Source: Mycolicibacterium aurum
Lineage (GTDB): Bacteria; Actinomycetota; Actinomycetes; Mycobacteriales; Mycobacteriaceae
Length of the DNA: 64,000 bases
Assembly (NCBI RefSeq): GCF_900637195.1
Contig: NZ_LR134356.1
Coordinates: 558,001-622,000 of the forward strand
Direction of reading: 5' to 3'
How positions within the stretch are numbered: the first letter of the stretch is position 1; every line of letters starts with the position of its first letter. Position numbers and translations under genes: made by a program. The notes below the pieces were generated by a model. That model saw only the letters and a program-made list of their open reading frames with translations, did no database searches and was not told where the DNA came from. Below, piece by piece: positions 9,856 through 23,839 of this stretch.

Positions 9856-10713
9856 ATGCTCGACGGGAAGATCGCCATCGTCACCGGCACCAGCAGGGGA
9901 GTGGGCGTCGGCATCGCGCACGAGTTACTGCGGGCGGGCGCCACCGTGATCGGGTGTTCACGCTCGAAGCTGGCCGAGATCCCCGGCGTGGGCGACCACC
10001 CCGGCTGGGCGCAGCGTTCCGCGCAGCTGGTGTGCGACCAGGGCGACTACCGGGCGATCGACGCCATGGTGGCCGAGGTGGTGAAAACCTATGGGCAAGT
10101 GGACATTCTGGTCAACAATGCCGGCGGCACAGTACCGACGCCGCACGTCGAGGACGTCCCTGCGCTCGTCTCCCGCATCCAGGGTGCACCGTCATCCGAC
10201 GATGACCTGGAACGGACGATGCTGTTCCACGCGTTCGCGATCCAGATGAACCTGATCAGCCCGCTCTGGTTCGCCATCCGCGTCTACCGGCAGATGCGCG
10301 ACCAGGACGGCACCGGCTGCATCATCAATGTCTCCAGCGGCGCAGGGCATCCCGCGGGGTCGCCGACGCTGGTGTCCTACGGTGCAGCCAAATCCGGGCT
10401 GAACCACCTCACCCGGTCGCTGGCCGAGGAATGGGGTCCGCACGCGCGGGTCAACTGCGTGGCACTCGGCCCCACCATCACCGAGAACTTCCGCTCCTTC
10501 GTGCTGCCCGACGACGACCCCACCGGCGCCACCTACTTCGAGGCGATACCGCTCAAACGCGGGGGCGAGCCAGCCGAAGTGGGCCGGACGTGCGTGTTCC
10601 TCGCCTCCGGCGCCGCGGATTTCATCAACGGCACGACGATCGAGATCGACGGCGGGATGCTGCCGGGGGTGCTGTACGAGGCAGGCCTGAAGACCATCAC
10701 GGACCTGCTGTGA
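9856..10713 (+). CDS. Short-chain dehydrogenase/reductase
   Basis: 285 residues of the classical SDR family. The cofactor motif TGTSRGVGVG lies near residue 11, NNAG near 91, the catalytic Ser in INVSSGAG, and the catalytic pair in SYGAAKSG (YxxxK). The C-terminus has the usual INGTTIEIDGG. An extra stretch after NNAG (THVEDVPALVSRIQG-like) widens the substrate loop. It is followed 13 bp later by a DapB-fold reductase with its own GAGGAG ribosome site, so they form an operon with the TetR gene. The substrate is unknown; lipid or xenobiotic alcohols/ketones are typical for such mycobacterial operons. Confidence 0.88.
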   Translation: MLDGKIAIVTGTSRGVGVGIAHELLRAGATVIGCSRSKLAEIPGVGDHPGWAQRSAQLVCDQGDYRAIDAMVAEVVKTYGQVDILVNNAGGTVPTPHVEDVPALVSRIQGAPSSDDDLERTMLFHAFAIQMNLISPLWFAIRVYRQMRDQDGTGCIINVSSGAGHPAGSPTLVSYGAAKSGLNHLTRSLAEEWGPHARVNCVALGPTITENFRSFVLPDDDPTGATYFEAIPLKRGGEPAEVGRTCVFLASGAADFINGTTIEIDGGMLPGVLYEAGLKTITDLL

Positions 10714-10726
10714 GGAGCGCGCACTG

Positions 10727-11797
10727 ATGCGGCGGATCATCCAATTCTCCACCGGCAACGTCGGAGTACACGCGTTGCGCAGCATTCTCGAGCGCCCTGA
10801 CCTCGAGCTGGTCGGCGTGCACGCCAACAGCCCGGACAAGATCGGGCGCGACGCCGCCGAGCTCTGCGGACTGCCCGGCCACTCCGGCGTCACCGCGACC
10901 GACGACATCGACGCTCTCGTGGACCTGGCGGCCGACTGCGTGGTCTACACGTCGCAGGCCGAGACCCGGCCGATGGAGGCCATCGACGAGATCAGCCGTT
11001 TCCTGCGCGCAGGCACCAACGTGGTCGGTACCTCGTTCGTGTGGCTGGTGGCCCCCGACCAGGCCGACGACTGGCTGCGTGGGCCGCTGGAAGCGGCGTG
11101 TGCACAGGGGAATTCGACGCTGTATGTCAACGGCATCGACCCGGGTTTCTCCGGCGACACCATGGTCTACTCCGCGTTGAGTCTGACCGCGCGGGCCACG
11201 TCGGTGACGGTGCAGGAGATCTTCGACTACGGCACCTACGACGACGCCGAGTTCACCGGTGTCAGTTTCGGGTTCGGTGCCCCGCCGGACCACACACCCA
11301 TCCTGTTCAGCCCGGGCGTGCTGGCGTCGATGTGGGGCGCCCAGGTGCGCAGCCTGGCTGTCGAACTGGGCATCACGCTCGACGACGTCCTGGAGCGGCA
11401 CGAGACGTGGGTGACGCCCGAGCCGATCGACTGCACGATGATGCGTGTCGAACCCGGCCGCGTCGCCGCGGTCAAGTTCGGCGTCGACGGTGTGTCCGGC
11501 GGCCGGACGGTCATCACGATGGAGCACGTCAACAGGCTGACCGAGGCGGCCGCCCCCGACTGGGCCTACCCGCCCGACGGCCACCCCGGCGTGCACCGGG
11601 TGATCGTCGACGGCAGCCCCGGTATCGAGATCAACGCCCACGTCGGCACATCCGGAATCGACCACAACCAGGGAGGCGTGATCGCGACCGCCGCCCGTGC
11701 GGTCAACGTCATCGAGGCCGTGTGCCTGGCGCCCACCGGAATCCTCGCCGCGCGTGACCTCCGCGGGTCGGCTCACGTGCGGGGCGTGATGTGGTAG
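10727..11797 (+). CDS. DapB-fold NAD(P)H-dependent dehydrogenase/reductase
   Basis: 356 residues. The N-terminal Rossmann fold starts IIQFSTGNVGVHALRSIL and continues with LELVGVHANSPDKIGRDA, the pattern of the mycobacterial dihydrodipicolinate-reductase-like family (related to 2,4-diaminopentanoate dehydrogenase). The middle domain has NGIDPGFSGD. True DapB is about 245 residues, so this is not the lysine-pathway enzyme. GAGGAG lies about 8 bases ahead of the ATG. It lies between an SDR and a TetR regulator, which suggests a catabolic or detoxifying module; the substrate is not inferable. Confidence 0.8.
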   Translation: MRRIIQFSTGNVGVHALRSILERPDLELVGVHANSPDKIGRDAAELCGLPGHSGVTATDDIDALVDLAADCVVYTSQAETRPMEAIDEISRFLRAGTNVVGTSFVWLVAPDQADDWLRGPLEAACAQGNSTLYVNGIDPGFSGDTMVYSALSLTARATSVTVQEIFDYGTYDDAEFTGVSFGFGAPPDHTPILFSPGVLASMWGAQVRSLAVELGITLDDVLERHETWVTPEPIDCTMMRVEPGRVAAVKFGVDGVSGGRTVITMEHVNRLTEAAAPDWAYPPDGHPGVHRVIVDGSPGIEINAHVGTSGIDHNQGGVIATAARAVNVIEAVCLAPTGILAARDLRGSAHVRGVMW

Positions 11798-11807
11798 ACG
11801 AGCAGGC

Positions 11808-15686
<3,879 letters not shown>

Positions 15687-15691
15687 CGCTC

Positions 15692-15716
15692 TCTGTTCTT
15701 CGCGCAAGCGCTCATC
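15692..15716 (-). repeat. Intergenic repeat module at glnX-glnH junction
   Basis: On the minus strand this 25-bp element, built on GAGCGCTTGCGCGAAGA, begins at the glnX stop codon and ends 5 bases before the glnH ATG. The same element, with one mismatch in 25, lies at 35891-35915, again directly between a stop codon and the next start. Its GAAGA part could act as a ribosome site. Confidence 0.7.
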
Positions 15717-17034
15717 ACCGGTACTCACTCAGCCTGGGCCAGATGCCCAACGCCACCGCGATCGCCGCCATGATCGACAGCGCCGCAGCGCCCACCGTGG
15801 CGCCCGACAGCACCCGGCGGGCGTTGATGATCTCGTTGCGCAGCTGGGTGCGGCTCTGCTCGATACCTTTCGTCAGCGCCTCGTCGAGCTTGTCGAACGC
15901 CGGCGTCGCGTCGTCCTCGCCGGTGCCCAGCGCCACCTGGGTGGCCGCCTGGTAATTGCCGACGGCGATGTAGGCGGTAATCCGGTCGTCGGCGGCACGC
16001 CACCGGTCGAGCAGCTCATCCGCGTCGGCCAGATCGGTCTTGTCGATCGAGTCGTCTCGGGCCATGTACCGGGCCAGCTGCTCCTGCATCGCCTCGATCC
16101 GCTGGTAGTACGACTGCTTGCGGATGTTCTCGTCGCCGCGACGGATCAGCGACAGCGTCTCGTCGGCACGGGCCTGCTGGGCAGTGATCGCCAGTGTGGT
16201 CACCGTCTTGAGTGACTCGGCGGCGGTCTCCTTGGCGCTGCGGCTGTCGGTTGTCGAGATCACCAGCGCGGTGCCCACCCAGATCAACATGATCAGCACG
16301 GCGACCCCGCCCGCGACGAAGCCGATGTTGACCCGGCGCCTGGTCCGCTTGGCCAGCCAGCGGTTGGCGAATGCACCGAACAGCAGCGTCGCGATGACCA
16401 CCAGGATCACCGGTGCCGGGATACGGGTCGACGCCGTCGTCTCGACGTCCACCCGGGCCGAGATCTGCTCGTAGAGCCGCTGCGCGTCGGGCAGGATCTT
16501 CTGCTGCATCAGAGCCGAGGCTTCCGACAGGTAGGACGAACCGACCGGATTGCCCGCCCGGTTGTTGGTCCTCGCGGTCTCGACCAACCCGGTGTACACG
16601 GCCAGCCGCGCGTTGATCCGGCCGAGCAGCTGCACCAGCGGCTCTTCGGTCAGCCCGCTGGACGCCCGGGTGACCGCGACCGACGCGTCGGTGATGGCCT
16701 GCTCGTACCGCTGCCGCACGGCGCGTGGTTCGGCGCCTGCGATGAAGGCGGTGGCCGCGGCGGCGTCGGCGACCGACAAGGTGGTGTAGAGCTGGCCGGC
16801 GGCGAACGACAGCGGCTCGGTGTGGTTGAGCACTGTCGTCAGCGCCTGCTGACGGTCGTTGATGGTGGTGGAGGTCGCGAATGCGCTGGCGATCACCAGA
16901 GTGGCCAGGGCCAGCCCGATGCTGAGGATGCGGCCCGGCGTCGTCCACAGGAACCACCATCGTGGGTGCGACGGGGCCGTCGGTGACCGCGACGCAAGAG
17001 GCTCGGTCGAGGGGTGCGCCAACTCCACAGTCAC
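15715..17034 (-). CDS. glnX: Transmembrane sensor GlnX
   Basis: 439 residues, GTG start. Four membrane helices are visible: about residues 34-54, 206-224, 238-258 and a last one at about 412-432. The first extracytoplasmic region is long, about 55-205, and helical, like a chemoreceptor-type sensing domain. A second helical region lies at about 260-410. In M. tuberculosis this protein (Rv0412c) links GlnH to PknG. The stop TGA is the first bases of the repeat module, so glnH is reinitiated close by. Nothing conserved lies upstream of the GTG except a weak GAGG about 11 bases away. Confidence 0.9.
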   Translation of the reverse strand: MTVELAHPSTEPLASRSPTAPSHPRWWFLWTTPGRILSIGLALATLVIASAFATSTTINDRQQALTTVLNHTEPLSFAAGQLYTTLSVADAAAATAFIAGAEPRAVRQRYEQAITDASVAVTRASSGLTEEPLVQLLGRINARLAVYTGLVETARTNNRAGNPVGSSYLSEASALMQQKILPDAQRLYEQISARVDVETTASTRIPAPVILVVIATLLFGAFANRWLAKRTRRRVNIGFVAGGVAVLIMLIWVGTALVISTTDSRSAKETAAESLKTVTTLAITAQQARADETLSLIRRGDENIRKQSYYQRIEAMQEQLARYMARDDSIDKTDLADADELLDRWRAADDRITAYIAVGNYQAATQVALGTGEDDATPAFDKLDEALTKGIEQSRTQLRNEIINARRVLSGATVGAAALSIMAAIAVALGIWPRLSEYR

Positions 17035-17183
17035 GTCTGCGCGGACCTCATCTTGGTCTCGATCTCTCCGGCGGTCGGTCGAACACGGGCTGGCACGATT
17101 CTATGAGGGAATTCTAAGAGCTTCTGGCACGGCGCGTGCGGCTTCGGCGCGCCGTGGCTTCACCGATTCGGCCCCGCGTTACC

Positions 17184-17189
17184 TATCCT
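17184..17189 (+). promoter_or_regulatory. Extended leaderless-type -10 box of mutT3
   Basis: TATCCT is followed by six bases and then the GTG at 17196. A transcript starting at the usual distance would begin on the start codon itself, giving a leaderless mRNA. This decides the start of mutT3, since no ribosome site precedes any candidate. Confidence 0.6.
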
Positions 17190-17195
17190 GAACCG

Positions 17196-17687
17196 GTGCG
17201 CGGGGACGGTGACGGCTGGGTGGTGTCCACCGGCGGCGCTGCCTATTGGGGCAGATACGGTGCCGCCGGACTTCTGGTGCGCGCCCCCCGCCCCGACGGA
17301 TCTGCGGTGGTGCTGCTCCAGCACCGGGCGCCGTGGAGTCATCAGGGCGGGACCTGGGGGCTGCCCGGCGGCGCCCGGGACAGCCACGAGACGGTCGAGC
17401 AGGCGGCGGTCCGCGAAGCCCACGAGGAAGCCGGTCTGCCCGCCGATCAGCTGACGGTACGGACCACGGTCGTCACCGCGGAGGTGGTCGGGTGGACCTA
17501 TACGACCGTCATCGCCGACGCCGACGAGCAGCTCGACACCGTGCCCAACCGGGAGAGCTCGGAGTTGCGCTGGGTCGCGGAGGACGAGGTCGCCGACCTG
17601 CCGCTGCATCCGGGGTTCGCGGCCAGCTGGGAACGGCTGCGCGAGGTGACGGCAACGCTCCCGCTGCAGGTCAACCCGCCGAGCTGA
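17196..17687 (+). CDS. mutT3: NUDIX hydrolase MutT3
   Basis: 163 residues. The complete Nudix box is present: G-x5-E-x7-R-E-x2-E-E-x-G-L, read in GGARDSHETVEQ...REAHEEAGL at about residues 59-82. An upstream strand (GGTWGLPGG) orients the metal site. Mycobacterial MutT3 enzymes hydrolyse oxidised purine nucleotides. The ORF could begin at 17136, but those residues are unlike the family and the -10 box at 17184 would lie inside the gene. It abuts thiE tail to tail with no spacer, as in M. tuberculosis Rv0413/Rv0414c. Confidence 0.9.
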   Translation: MRGDGDGWVVSTGGAAYWGRYGAAGLLVRAPRPDGSAVVLLQHRAPWSHQGGTWGLPGGARDSHETVEQAAVREAHEEAGLPADQLTVRTTVVTAEVVGWTYTTVIADADEQLDTVPNRESSELRWVAEDEVADLPLHPGFAASWERLREVTATLPLQVNPPS

Positions 17688-18353
17688 TCACACCGCGGAG
17701 CCGAGCAAGCCGACGAGCTCGGAGGCAGCGGCCTCGGGATCGTCGGCGGCCGTGATGGCCCGCACCACGACAATGCGCCGTGCGCCGGCGTCGAGCACCT
17801 CGGGCAGCCGCTGGGCGTCGATGCCGCCGATCGCGAACCACGGCTTGTCGGTGCCGAGCGCGGCCGCCGCGCGCACCAGGTCCAGACCCGGTGCGGGACG
17901 CCCCGGTTTGGTGGGCGTCGGCCAGCACGGCCCCACGCAGAAATAGTCGACGTCGTCGGTCACCGCGGCGCTCACCTGGTCGATGTCGTGCGTCGACCGG
18001 CCCAGCACCACGTCCCCGACGATGCGGCGCGCGACGGGAAGCGGCAGGTCGTCCTGGCCCAGGTGCAGTACGTCGGCGTGGGCGGCCAGCGCGATGTCGG
18101 CGCGGTCGTTGACCGCCAGCAGCGCGCCGTGCCTGCGGGCCGCGTCGCCGAGGACTTCGAGTGCCGAGATCTCCTCGCGCGCCTCCAGCGGGCCGAAGCG
18201 CTGCTCCCCGGGCGAGCCCTTGTCCCGGAGCTGGATGATGTCGACTCCGCCCGCGAGCGCGGCGTCGGCGAATTGGGCCAGGTCACCGCGCTCACGGCGG
18301 GCGTCGGTGCACAGGTACAGCGAGGCGCCGGCAAGTCGGGGGGATGTGGGCAC
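17688..18353 (-). CDS. thiE: Thiamine-phosphate synthase
   Basis: 221 residues. It joins HMP-PP and thiazole phosphate to thiamine phosphate. Motifs: IIQLRDKG (diphosphate-binding), [26 protein letters not shown], and [28 protein letters not shown] near the C-terminus. Metal ligands Asp in the NDR and GQDD segments are kept. It is divergent from the thiO operon and does not carry its own visible riboswitch; the TPP element lies on the other strand beyond its start. Confidence 0.96.
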   Translation of the reverse strand: MPTSPRLAGASLYLCTDARRERGDLAQFADAALAGGVDIIQLRDKGSPGEQRFGPLEAREEISALEVLGDAARRHGALLAVNDRADIALAAHADVLHLGQDDLPLPVARRIVGDVVLGRSTHDIDQVSAAVTDDVDYFCVGPCWPTPTKPGRPAPGLDLVRAAAALGTDKPWFAIGGIDAQRLPEVLDAGARRIVVVRAITAADDPEAAASELVGLLGSAV

Positions 18354-18379
18354 TCTCGAACGCTAGCGCCGCCGCCACG

Positions 18380-18385
18380 TAGTCT
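18380..18385 (+). promoter_or_regulatory. -10 box driving TPP riboswitch-thiO transcript
   Basis: TAGTCT lies so that transcription would begin around 18392, immediately ahead of the aptamer 5' end. No convincing -35 hexamer was found in the GC-rich DNA upstream. Confidence 0.45.
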
Positions 18386-18395
18386 GGTAACCGAC

Positions 18396-18483
18396 CACAC
18401 GGGAGTCCCGGGTCCGGGGACTGAGAGTGAGCCTGCCGGCTCTTACCGTCACACCTGATCCGGGTCATGCCGGCGAAGGGAGT
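18396..18483 (+). ncRNA. TPP riboswitch (THI element) upstream of thiO
   Basis: The conserved parts occur in order: ACACGGGAGTCC (P1/P2 side), CTGAGAGTGAGC at 18421-18432 for the pyrimidine-binding CUGAGA loop, then ACCTGATCCGGGTCATGC at 18453-18470 and GGCGAAGGGAG closing P1. The thiO Shine-Dalgarno AAGGGAG is part of the 3' P1 strand. TPP binding would therefore hide the ribosome site, so control is probably at translation. Confidence 0.93.
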
Positions 18484-18488
18484 ACGCG

Positions 18489-19513
18489 ATGCCAGCCCAG
18501 ACACATCGGTCGCTGGCTGTCGTCGGCGGCGGTGTCATCGGCCTCGCCGTCGCGCGTCGTGCCGCCCACGACGGCTGGGCGGTGCGGGTGCACCGCACCG
18601 GCGAACCGGGCGCCTCATGGGTTGCCGGCGGGATGCTGGCACCGCACAGTGAGGGTTGGCCCGGCGAGGAACGGTTGCTCCAGGTCGGCTTGGAGTCGCT
18701 GCGGCTGTGGCATGAGACCTTTCTGGACAGCCTGCCGCCCGCGGTGGTCACCGCGCGACAGTCCCTGGTGGTGGCGGTCGACCAGGCCGACGCCGCCGAC
18801 CTGAAGACGGTGGGTACCTGGCTGTCCGGCCAAGGCCATCCGGTGACGTTGACGACGTCGGCCCGGGACATCGAACCTCTTCTCGCCCAAGGTATCCGGC
18901 ACGGATTCGTCGCGGAGACCGAGCTTGCCGTGGACAACCGGGCAGTCGTCGAGGCGCTCGCCGCACAGTGCGAGCAGCTCGGTGTCGAATGGGCGCCGCC
19001 GGTGGGGTCGCTGACCGAGCTGGGCGCCGCGGACACGGTCGTGATCGCCAACGGCATAGACGCACCGTCGCTGTGGCCCGGCCTCGCGGTGCGTCCGGTC
19101 AAGGGCGAGGTGCTCCGGTTGCGCTGGCGGCGCGGGTGTCTGCCGGTGCCGCAGCGGGTGGTGCGCGCCCGGGTCCGGGGCCGCCAGGTGTACGTGGTGC
19201 CGCGCTCCGACGGCGTGGTGGTGGGCGCGACGCAGTACGAACACGGCCGTGACACCGCCCCGGCGGTCAGCGGCGTGCGGGATCTGCTCGACGACGCCTG
19301 CACCGTGATGCCGGCGCTGGGTGAGTACGAATTCGCCGAGGCCGCAGCCGGTCTCCGTCCGATGACGCCCGACAATCTGCCCCTGGTCCACCGGCTCGAC
19401 GAGCGGACGCTGGTGGCTGCGGGGCACGGCCGGTCGGGATTCCTGCTGGCGCCGTGGACGGTGGAGACCATCGCCGCCGAGCTGGCGGGCGCGAAGCTGG
19501 AGGGGGTGGCGCG

Positions 19514-19517
<4 letters not shown>
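18489..19517 (+). CDS. thiO: Glycine oxidase ThiO
   Basis: 342 residues. This FAD enzyme oxidises glycine to the imine used in thiazole formation. The FAD-binding GGGVIGLAVARRAAHDG is at residues 12-28, and the C-terminal GLRPMTPDNLPLVHR and GHGRSGFLLAPWT segments are typical of the DAO family. The ATG is 6 bases after the AAGGGAG within the riboswitch. It overlaps thiS by ATGA, so thiO-thiS-thiG form one coupled unit under TPP control. Confidence 0.95.
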
Positions 19518-20470
<953 letters not shown>

Positions 20471-20471
<1 letters not shown>

Positions 20472-21232
20472 TGGAACGGTATGTCGCCCTGGGCAGTTCG
20501 ATGGCGGCCGGCCCGGGGATCCGGCCCAGGGTGCCGGGTTCACCCCGGGCGGCGGGCCGCTCGCAACGCAACTACCCGCATCTCGTGGCGGCCGCGCTCG
20601 GTCTCGATCTGGTCGACGTCACCTACTCGGGGGCGACCACCGCGCACGTGCTGTCGGAATCCCAGCGCAGCGCACCGCCGCAGATCGACGCGCTCGACGG
20701 CACCGAGACGCTGGTGACCGTGACCATCGGCGGCAACGACGCCGGATACGTCCCGATGCTGTTCGCGGCGGGTCTACCCCGTGCGGTCCGGGCGGTGCCC
20801 CTGCTCGGGGGCCGGCTCCGGGACCTGCTCGATCCGACGGCCCGCTACGCCGCGCTGTCCGAGGTGGGCAGCGCCCTGGTCGACGTCGGACGGGAGGTCC
20901 GGCGACGGTCGCCGCAGGCCACCGTCCTGTTCGTGGATTACCTGACATTGCTGCCGGATTCGGGGGCGGCACCGCCGCTGCGTGGCCCCGACGTCACGCT
21001 GGGCAGGCACGTCGCGGCCACGCTGGAACAGCTGACGGCCGACGCGGCGGCGGCCACCGGGTGCGGGCTGGTGCGGGCCGCCGAGGCAAGCCGGAGCCAC
21101 CACGCCTGGTCGGCCCAGCCCTGGACCACGAGGTTCGGCTGGCCACTGCCGGGGCGACCTGCGCCGCTGCACCCCAATGCCGACGGCATGCGCGCGGTGG
21201 CCGACCTGGTGGTGGCCGCGGTGACAGCGTGA
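20471..21232 (+). CDS. SGNH/GDSL-type hydrolase
   Basis: 253 residues. Block I is ALGSSMAAGPG (Ser nucleophile, with GSS in place of GDS), block III is IGGNDAG (oxyanion Asn), and block V is PLHPNADGM (catalytic Asp/His). No signal peptide is visible, so it is probably cytosolic. The ATG overlaps the thiG stop and the gene overlaps the ABC ATPase by GTGA. It is not part of the M. tuberculosis thi locus; substrate unknown, an ester or carbohydrate-linked acyl group being usual for the family. Confidence 0.82.
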
Positions 21233-22146
21233 TCGAACTGCGGGGATTGACCAAGGTGTTCCGGTCCGCCCACGGATCGGCCCGCGCGGTCGACGGATTG
21301 ACCTGCACCATCGAACCCGGTGTGGTGACCGGATTCCTGGGCCCGAACGGGGCGGGCAAGACGACCACGATGCGCATGATCCTGGGCCTCGACACCCCCA
21401 CGTCGGGCACCGCCACCATCGACGGCAAGCCCTACCGGCAGCTGACCGACCCGCTGCGCACGGTCGGCGCGCTACTGGACGCCAGGCAGGTCCATCCGAA
21501 CCGCACGGTGCGCAACCACCTGCGCTGGATCGCCGCGACCAACGGGATCGCGACGTCGCGTCCCGACGAGGTGCTGGAGATGGTCGGGCTGACCGCGGTG
21601 TCGGGGGCGAGGGTGGGCACGCTGTCGCTGGGCATGAGCCAGCGGCTCGGCATCGCGTCGGCGTTGATCGGCGACCCGCCGGTGCTGCTGTTCGACGAGC
21701 CGGTCAACGGCCTCGACCCCGAGGGGATCCACTGGGTCCGCACGCTGATGCGGACGTTGGCGGCCGACGGTCGCACCGTGCTGGTGTCCAGCCATCTGCT
21801 GTCGGAGATGGCCAACACCGCCGACCGGCTGGTGGTCATCGGCAAGGGCCGACTGATCGCGTCGACCTCGGTCACCGAGTTCGTCGAGCGCTCCGGCGCG
21901 GCCACCGTGCGGGTGCGCAGCCCGCGGGTAGAGGAGCTGTACACCGTGCTGACCGCGGCCGGGCTCACCGTTGCGCAGGACGGCACGGCGCTGACGGTGC
22001 ACCACGCCGCGACCGAGGTCGTGGGCGATCTCGCCGCGCAGCACTCGATCGCGCTGCACGAACTCAGTTCCCAACAGGTTTCGCTGGAACAGGCCTACCT
22101 GGCCATGACCGACAACGCCACCGAGTACCGGGGCAGATCACAGTGA
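21229..22146 (+). CDS. ABC transporter ATP-binding protein (exporter type)
   Basis: 305 residues from a GTG inside the SGNH stop. Walker A GPNGAGKTT, Q-loop replaced by the DARQVHP segment, signature LSLGMSQR, Walker B VLLFDEP and the switch His in VSSHLLSEM are all present. A C-terminal extension of about 85 residues (SVTEFVERSG...) is usual in drug/peptide ABC-2 exporters. It pairs with the permease that follows at GTGA. In-frame extension to 20260 runs through thiG and is an artefact. Confidence 0.92.
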   Translation: MIELRGLTKVFRSAHGSARAVDGLTCTIEPGVVTGFLGPNGAGKTTTMRMILGLDTPTSGTATIDGKPYRQLTDPLRTVGALLDARQVHPNRTVRNHLRWIAATNGIATSRPDEVLEMVGLTAVSGARVGTLSLGMSQRLGIASALIGDPPVLLFDEPVNGLDPEGIHWVRTLMRTLAADGRTVLVSSHLLSEMANTADRLVVIGKGRLIASTSVTEFVERSGAATVRVRSPRVEELYTVLTAAGLTVAQDGTALTVHHAATEVVGDLAAQHSIALHELSSQQVSLEQAYLAMTDNATEYRGRSQ

Positions 22147-22901
22147 TACGTCGCGCCGTGGCGGTGACGAACTCCGAGCGCATCAAGCTGACGACGCTGC
22201 GCTCGCCGCTGTGGGCGTCTGCGGCCGCGGCGGTGCTGAGCGTGGGCCTGGCGACCCTGCAGGCCTCCGTCGCCTATGACCACGAGCGGTTGACCGTCCC
22301 CACCGCGGCGCTCGGGGTCGCCGTGTTCGGCGTCCCGGTGCTGATGATCGTCGCGGCGATGACGCTGACTGGCGAGTACCGCAACGGGCTGATCGCGACC
22401 ACGTTCATGGCCACCCCCGCACGGACGCTGGTGATCTGCGCGAAAGCTGTTGTCGCCGCTGTGTACTCGGCGGCTGCCGCGGCACTCATGGTGGTCGGAT
22501 CGGTGCTGGTGGCACGGCTGGTCGCCGCACCGGGAGTGGGTGACAATCTGACCGTGGCAGCCACACTCGGGTTCGCGGCCGCGATCGCCCCGTATGCGGG
22601 GCTGGCGGCAGTACTCGGTGTCGGTGTCGCGGCGTTGTTGCGGCATACGGCCGGCGCGGTGACCGTCCTGCTGTTGTGGCCGCTGCTGGTCGAGCCGCTG
22701 CTGGCCAACATGCCCGGCCGCCGCTGGGAGGTGGGCCCGTACCTGCCCTTCGCCAACGCCTTCCGGTTCCTCGACGTGCAGTGGTTGTTCCCGGGCTTCG
22801 CGTGGCGCTGGGGGGCTCTCGGCTCGCTCGGCTACTTCGCTGCGGTGATCACCGTCGTCTTCGCCGCGGCTCTGGTCGTCGTGAATCGGCGCGACGCGTG
22901 A
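22143..22901 (+). CDS. ABC-2-type transporter permease
   Basis: 252 residues, GTG start. Six membrane helices are recognisable, the first at about 24-42 and the last near the C-terminus (FAAVITVVFAAALVVV). The short cytosolic N-terminus (VTNSERIKLTTLRSP) is typical of ABC-2 permeases. It is the last member of the overlapped chain beginning at thiO; the next gene starts 25 bp later with its own GGAGGAAAC ribosome site. Confidence 0.88.
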   Translation: MIRRAVAVTNSERIKLTTLRSPLWASAAAAVLSVGLATLQASVAYDHERLTVPTAALGVAVFGVPVLMIVAAMTLTGEYRNGLIATTFMATPARTLVICAKAVVAAVYSAAAAALMVVGSVLVARLVAAPGVGDNLTVAATLGFAAAIAPYAGLAAVLGVGVAALLRHTAGAVTVLLLWPLLVEPLLANMPGRRWEVGPYLPFANAFRFLDVQWLFPGFAWRWGALGSLGYFAAVITVVFAAALVVVNRRDA

Positions 22902-22926
22902 CCCGCCCGACGATCCGGAGGAAACC

Positions 22927-23838
22927 GTGACCGCCCCTGAGGTACTGACGCTGAGCCTGCCGCACCTGGACGTGACCGCGCTGGCGTGGGGCCCCGCCGA
23001 CGGTCGGCTGGTGCTGTGCCTGCACGGCTTCCCTGACAGTGCGTGGGGCTGGCGCGCCATGGCTCCGCTGCTGGCCGAGCAGGGTATGCGGGTGGTGGCG
23101 CCGTTCGCCCGCGGCTACGCACCGACCGGTCCGGCACCGGACGGCGACTATCACATCGGGGCGCTCATGTACGACGCGCTGGCCGTGCATGCGGCGTTGG
23201 GCGCTCCCGACGACGCCGTGCTCATCGGCCACGACTGGGGTGCGTTCACCGCCAGCGCCCTCGCCGCCTACCCGGATTCGCCGTTCGCCGAGCACATCTC
23301 GATGGCGGTGCCACCGGTGGGCGCCATCAGCCGCACCCGCGCTTCGCTCCGTCGCCAGGTCGCGATGGCGCCGCGCCAGCTGCGCAACAGCTGGTACATC
23401 CTGTTCTTCCAGGTGCCCGGTCTTCCCGAGCGGCTGCTGCCCAGGGTGATCCCGCGGCTGTGGCAGGACTGGGGACCACCCGGGTACGACACCGGCACCG
23501 CACTCGACGACGCGCTGTCGGCGCTGCCCAGCCCGGCCCACCGGCGGGCGGCGGTGGGCTACTACCGTGCGATGGTGCGCCCGTCGCGTCCCGCAGCGCG
23601 GTACGCCGACCTGCACAGGTGGTGCTTCGGGATTCCCGCGGTGCCGATTCTGCACCTCCAGGGGCTTGCGGACGGGGCGATGCAGGCGGGGTACGCCGAC
23701 GGGGTCGCCGACGTGCTGCCGCCGGGTAGCCGCGTGCAGACGATCCCTGCCGCCGGGCACTTCCTGCAGATCGAACAACCCGAGGTCACCGCGGCGGCAG
23801 TACTGGACTATCTGGGTGACCGCCAGGGGCCGCGCTAA
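22927..23838 (+). CDS. Alpha/beta hydrolase, epoxide hydrolase-like
   Basis: 303 residues. The oxyanion motif HGFPDSAWGW, the nucleophile elbow GHDWGA (Asp as nucleophile, as in epoxide hydrolases and haloalkane dehalogenases) and the catalytic His in PAAGHFLQIEQP near the end are all visible. The cap domain spans about 140-220. A GGAGGAAAC precedes the ATG. The substrate is unknown. Confidence 0.85.
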   Translation: MTAPEVLTLSLPHLDVTALAWGPADGRLVLCLHGFPDSAWGWRAMAPLLAEQGMRVVAPFARGYAPTGPAPDGDYHIGALMYDALAVHAALGAPDDAVLIGHDWGAFTASALAAYPDSPFAEHISMAVPPVGAISRTRASLRRQVAMAPRQLRNSWYILFFQVPGLPERLLPRVIPRLWQDWGPPGYDTGTALDDALSALPSPAHRRAAVGYYRAMVRPSRPAARYADLHRWCFGIPAVPILHLQGLADGAMQAGYADGVADVLPPGSRVQTIPAAGHFLQIEQPEVTAAAVLDYLGDRQGPR

Positions 23839-23839
23839 C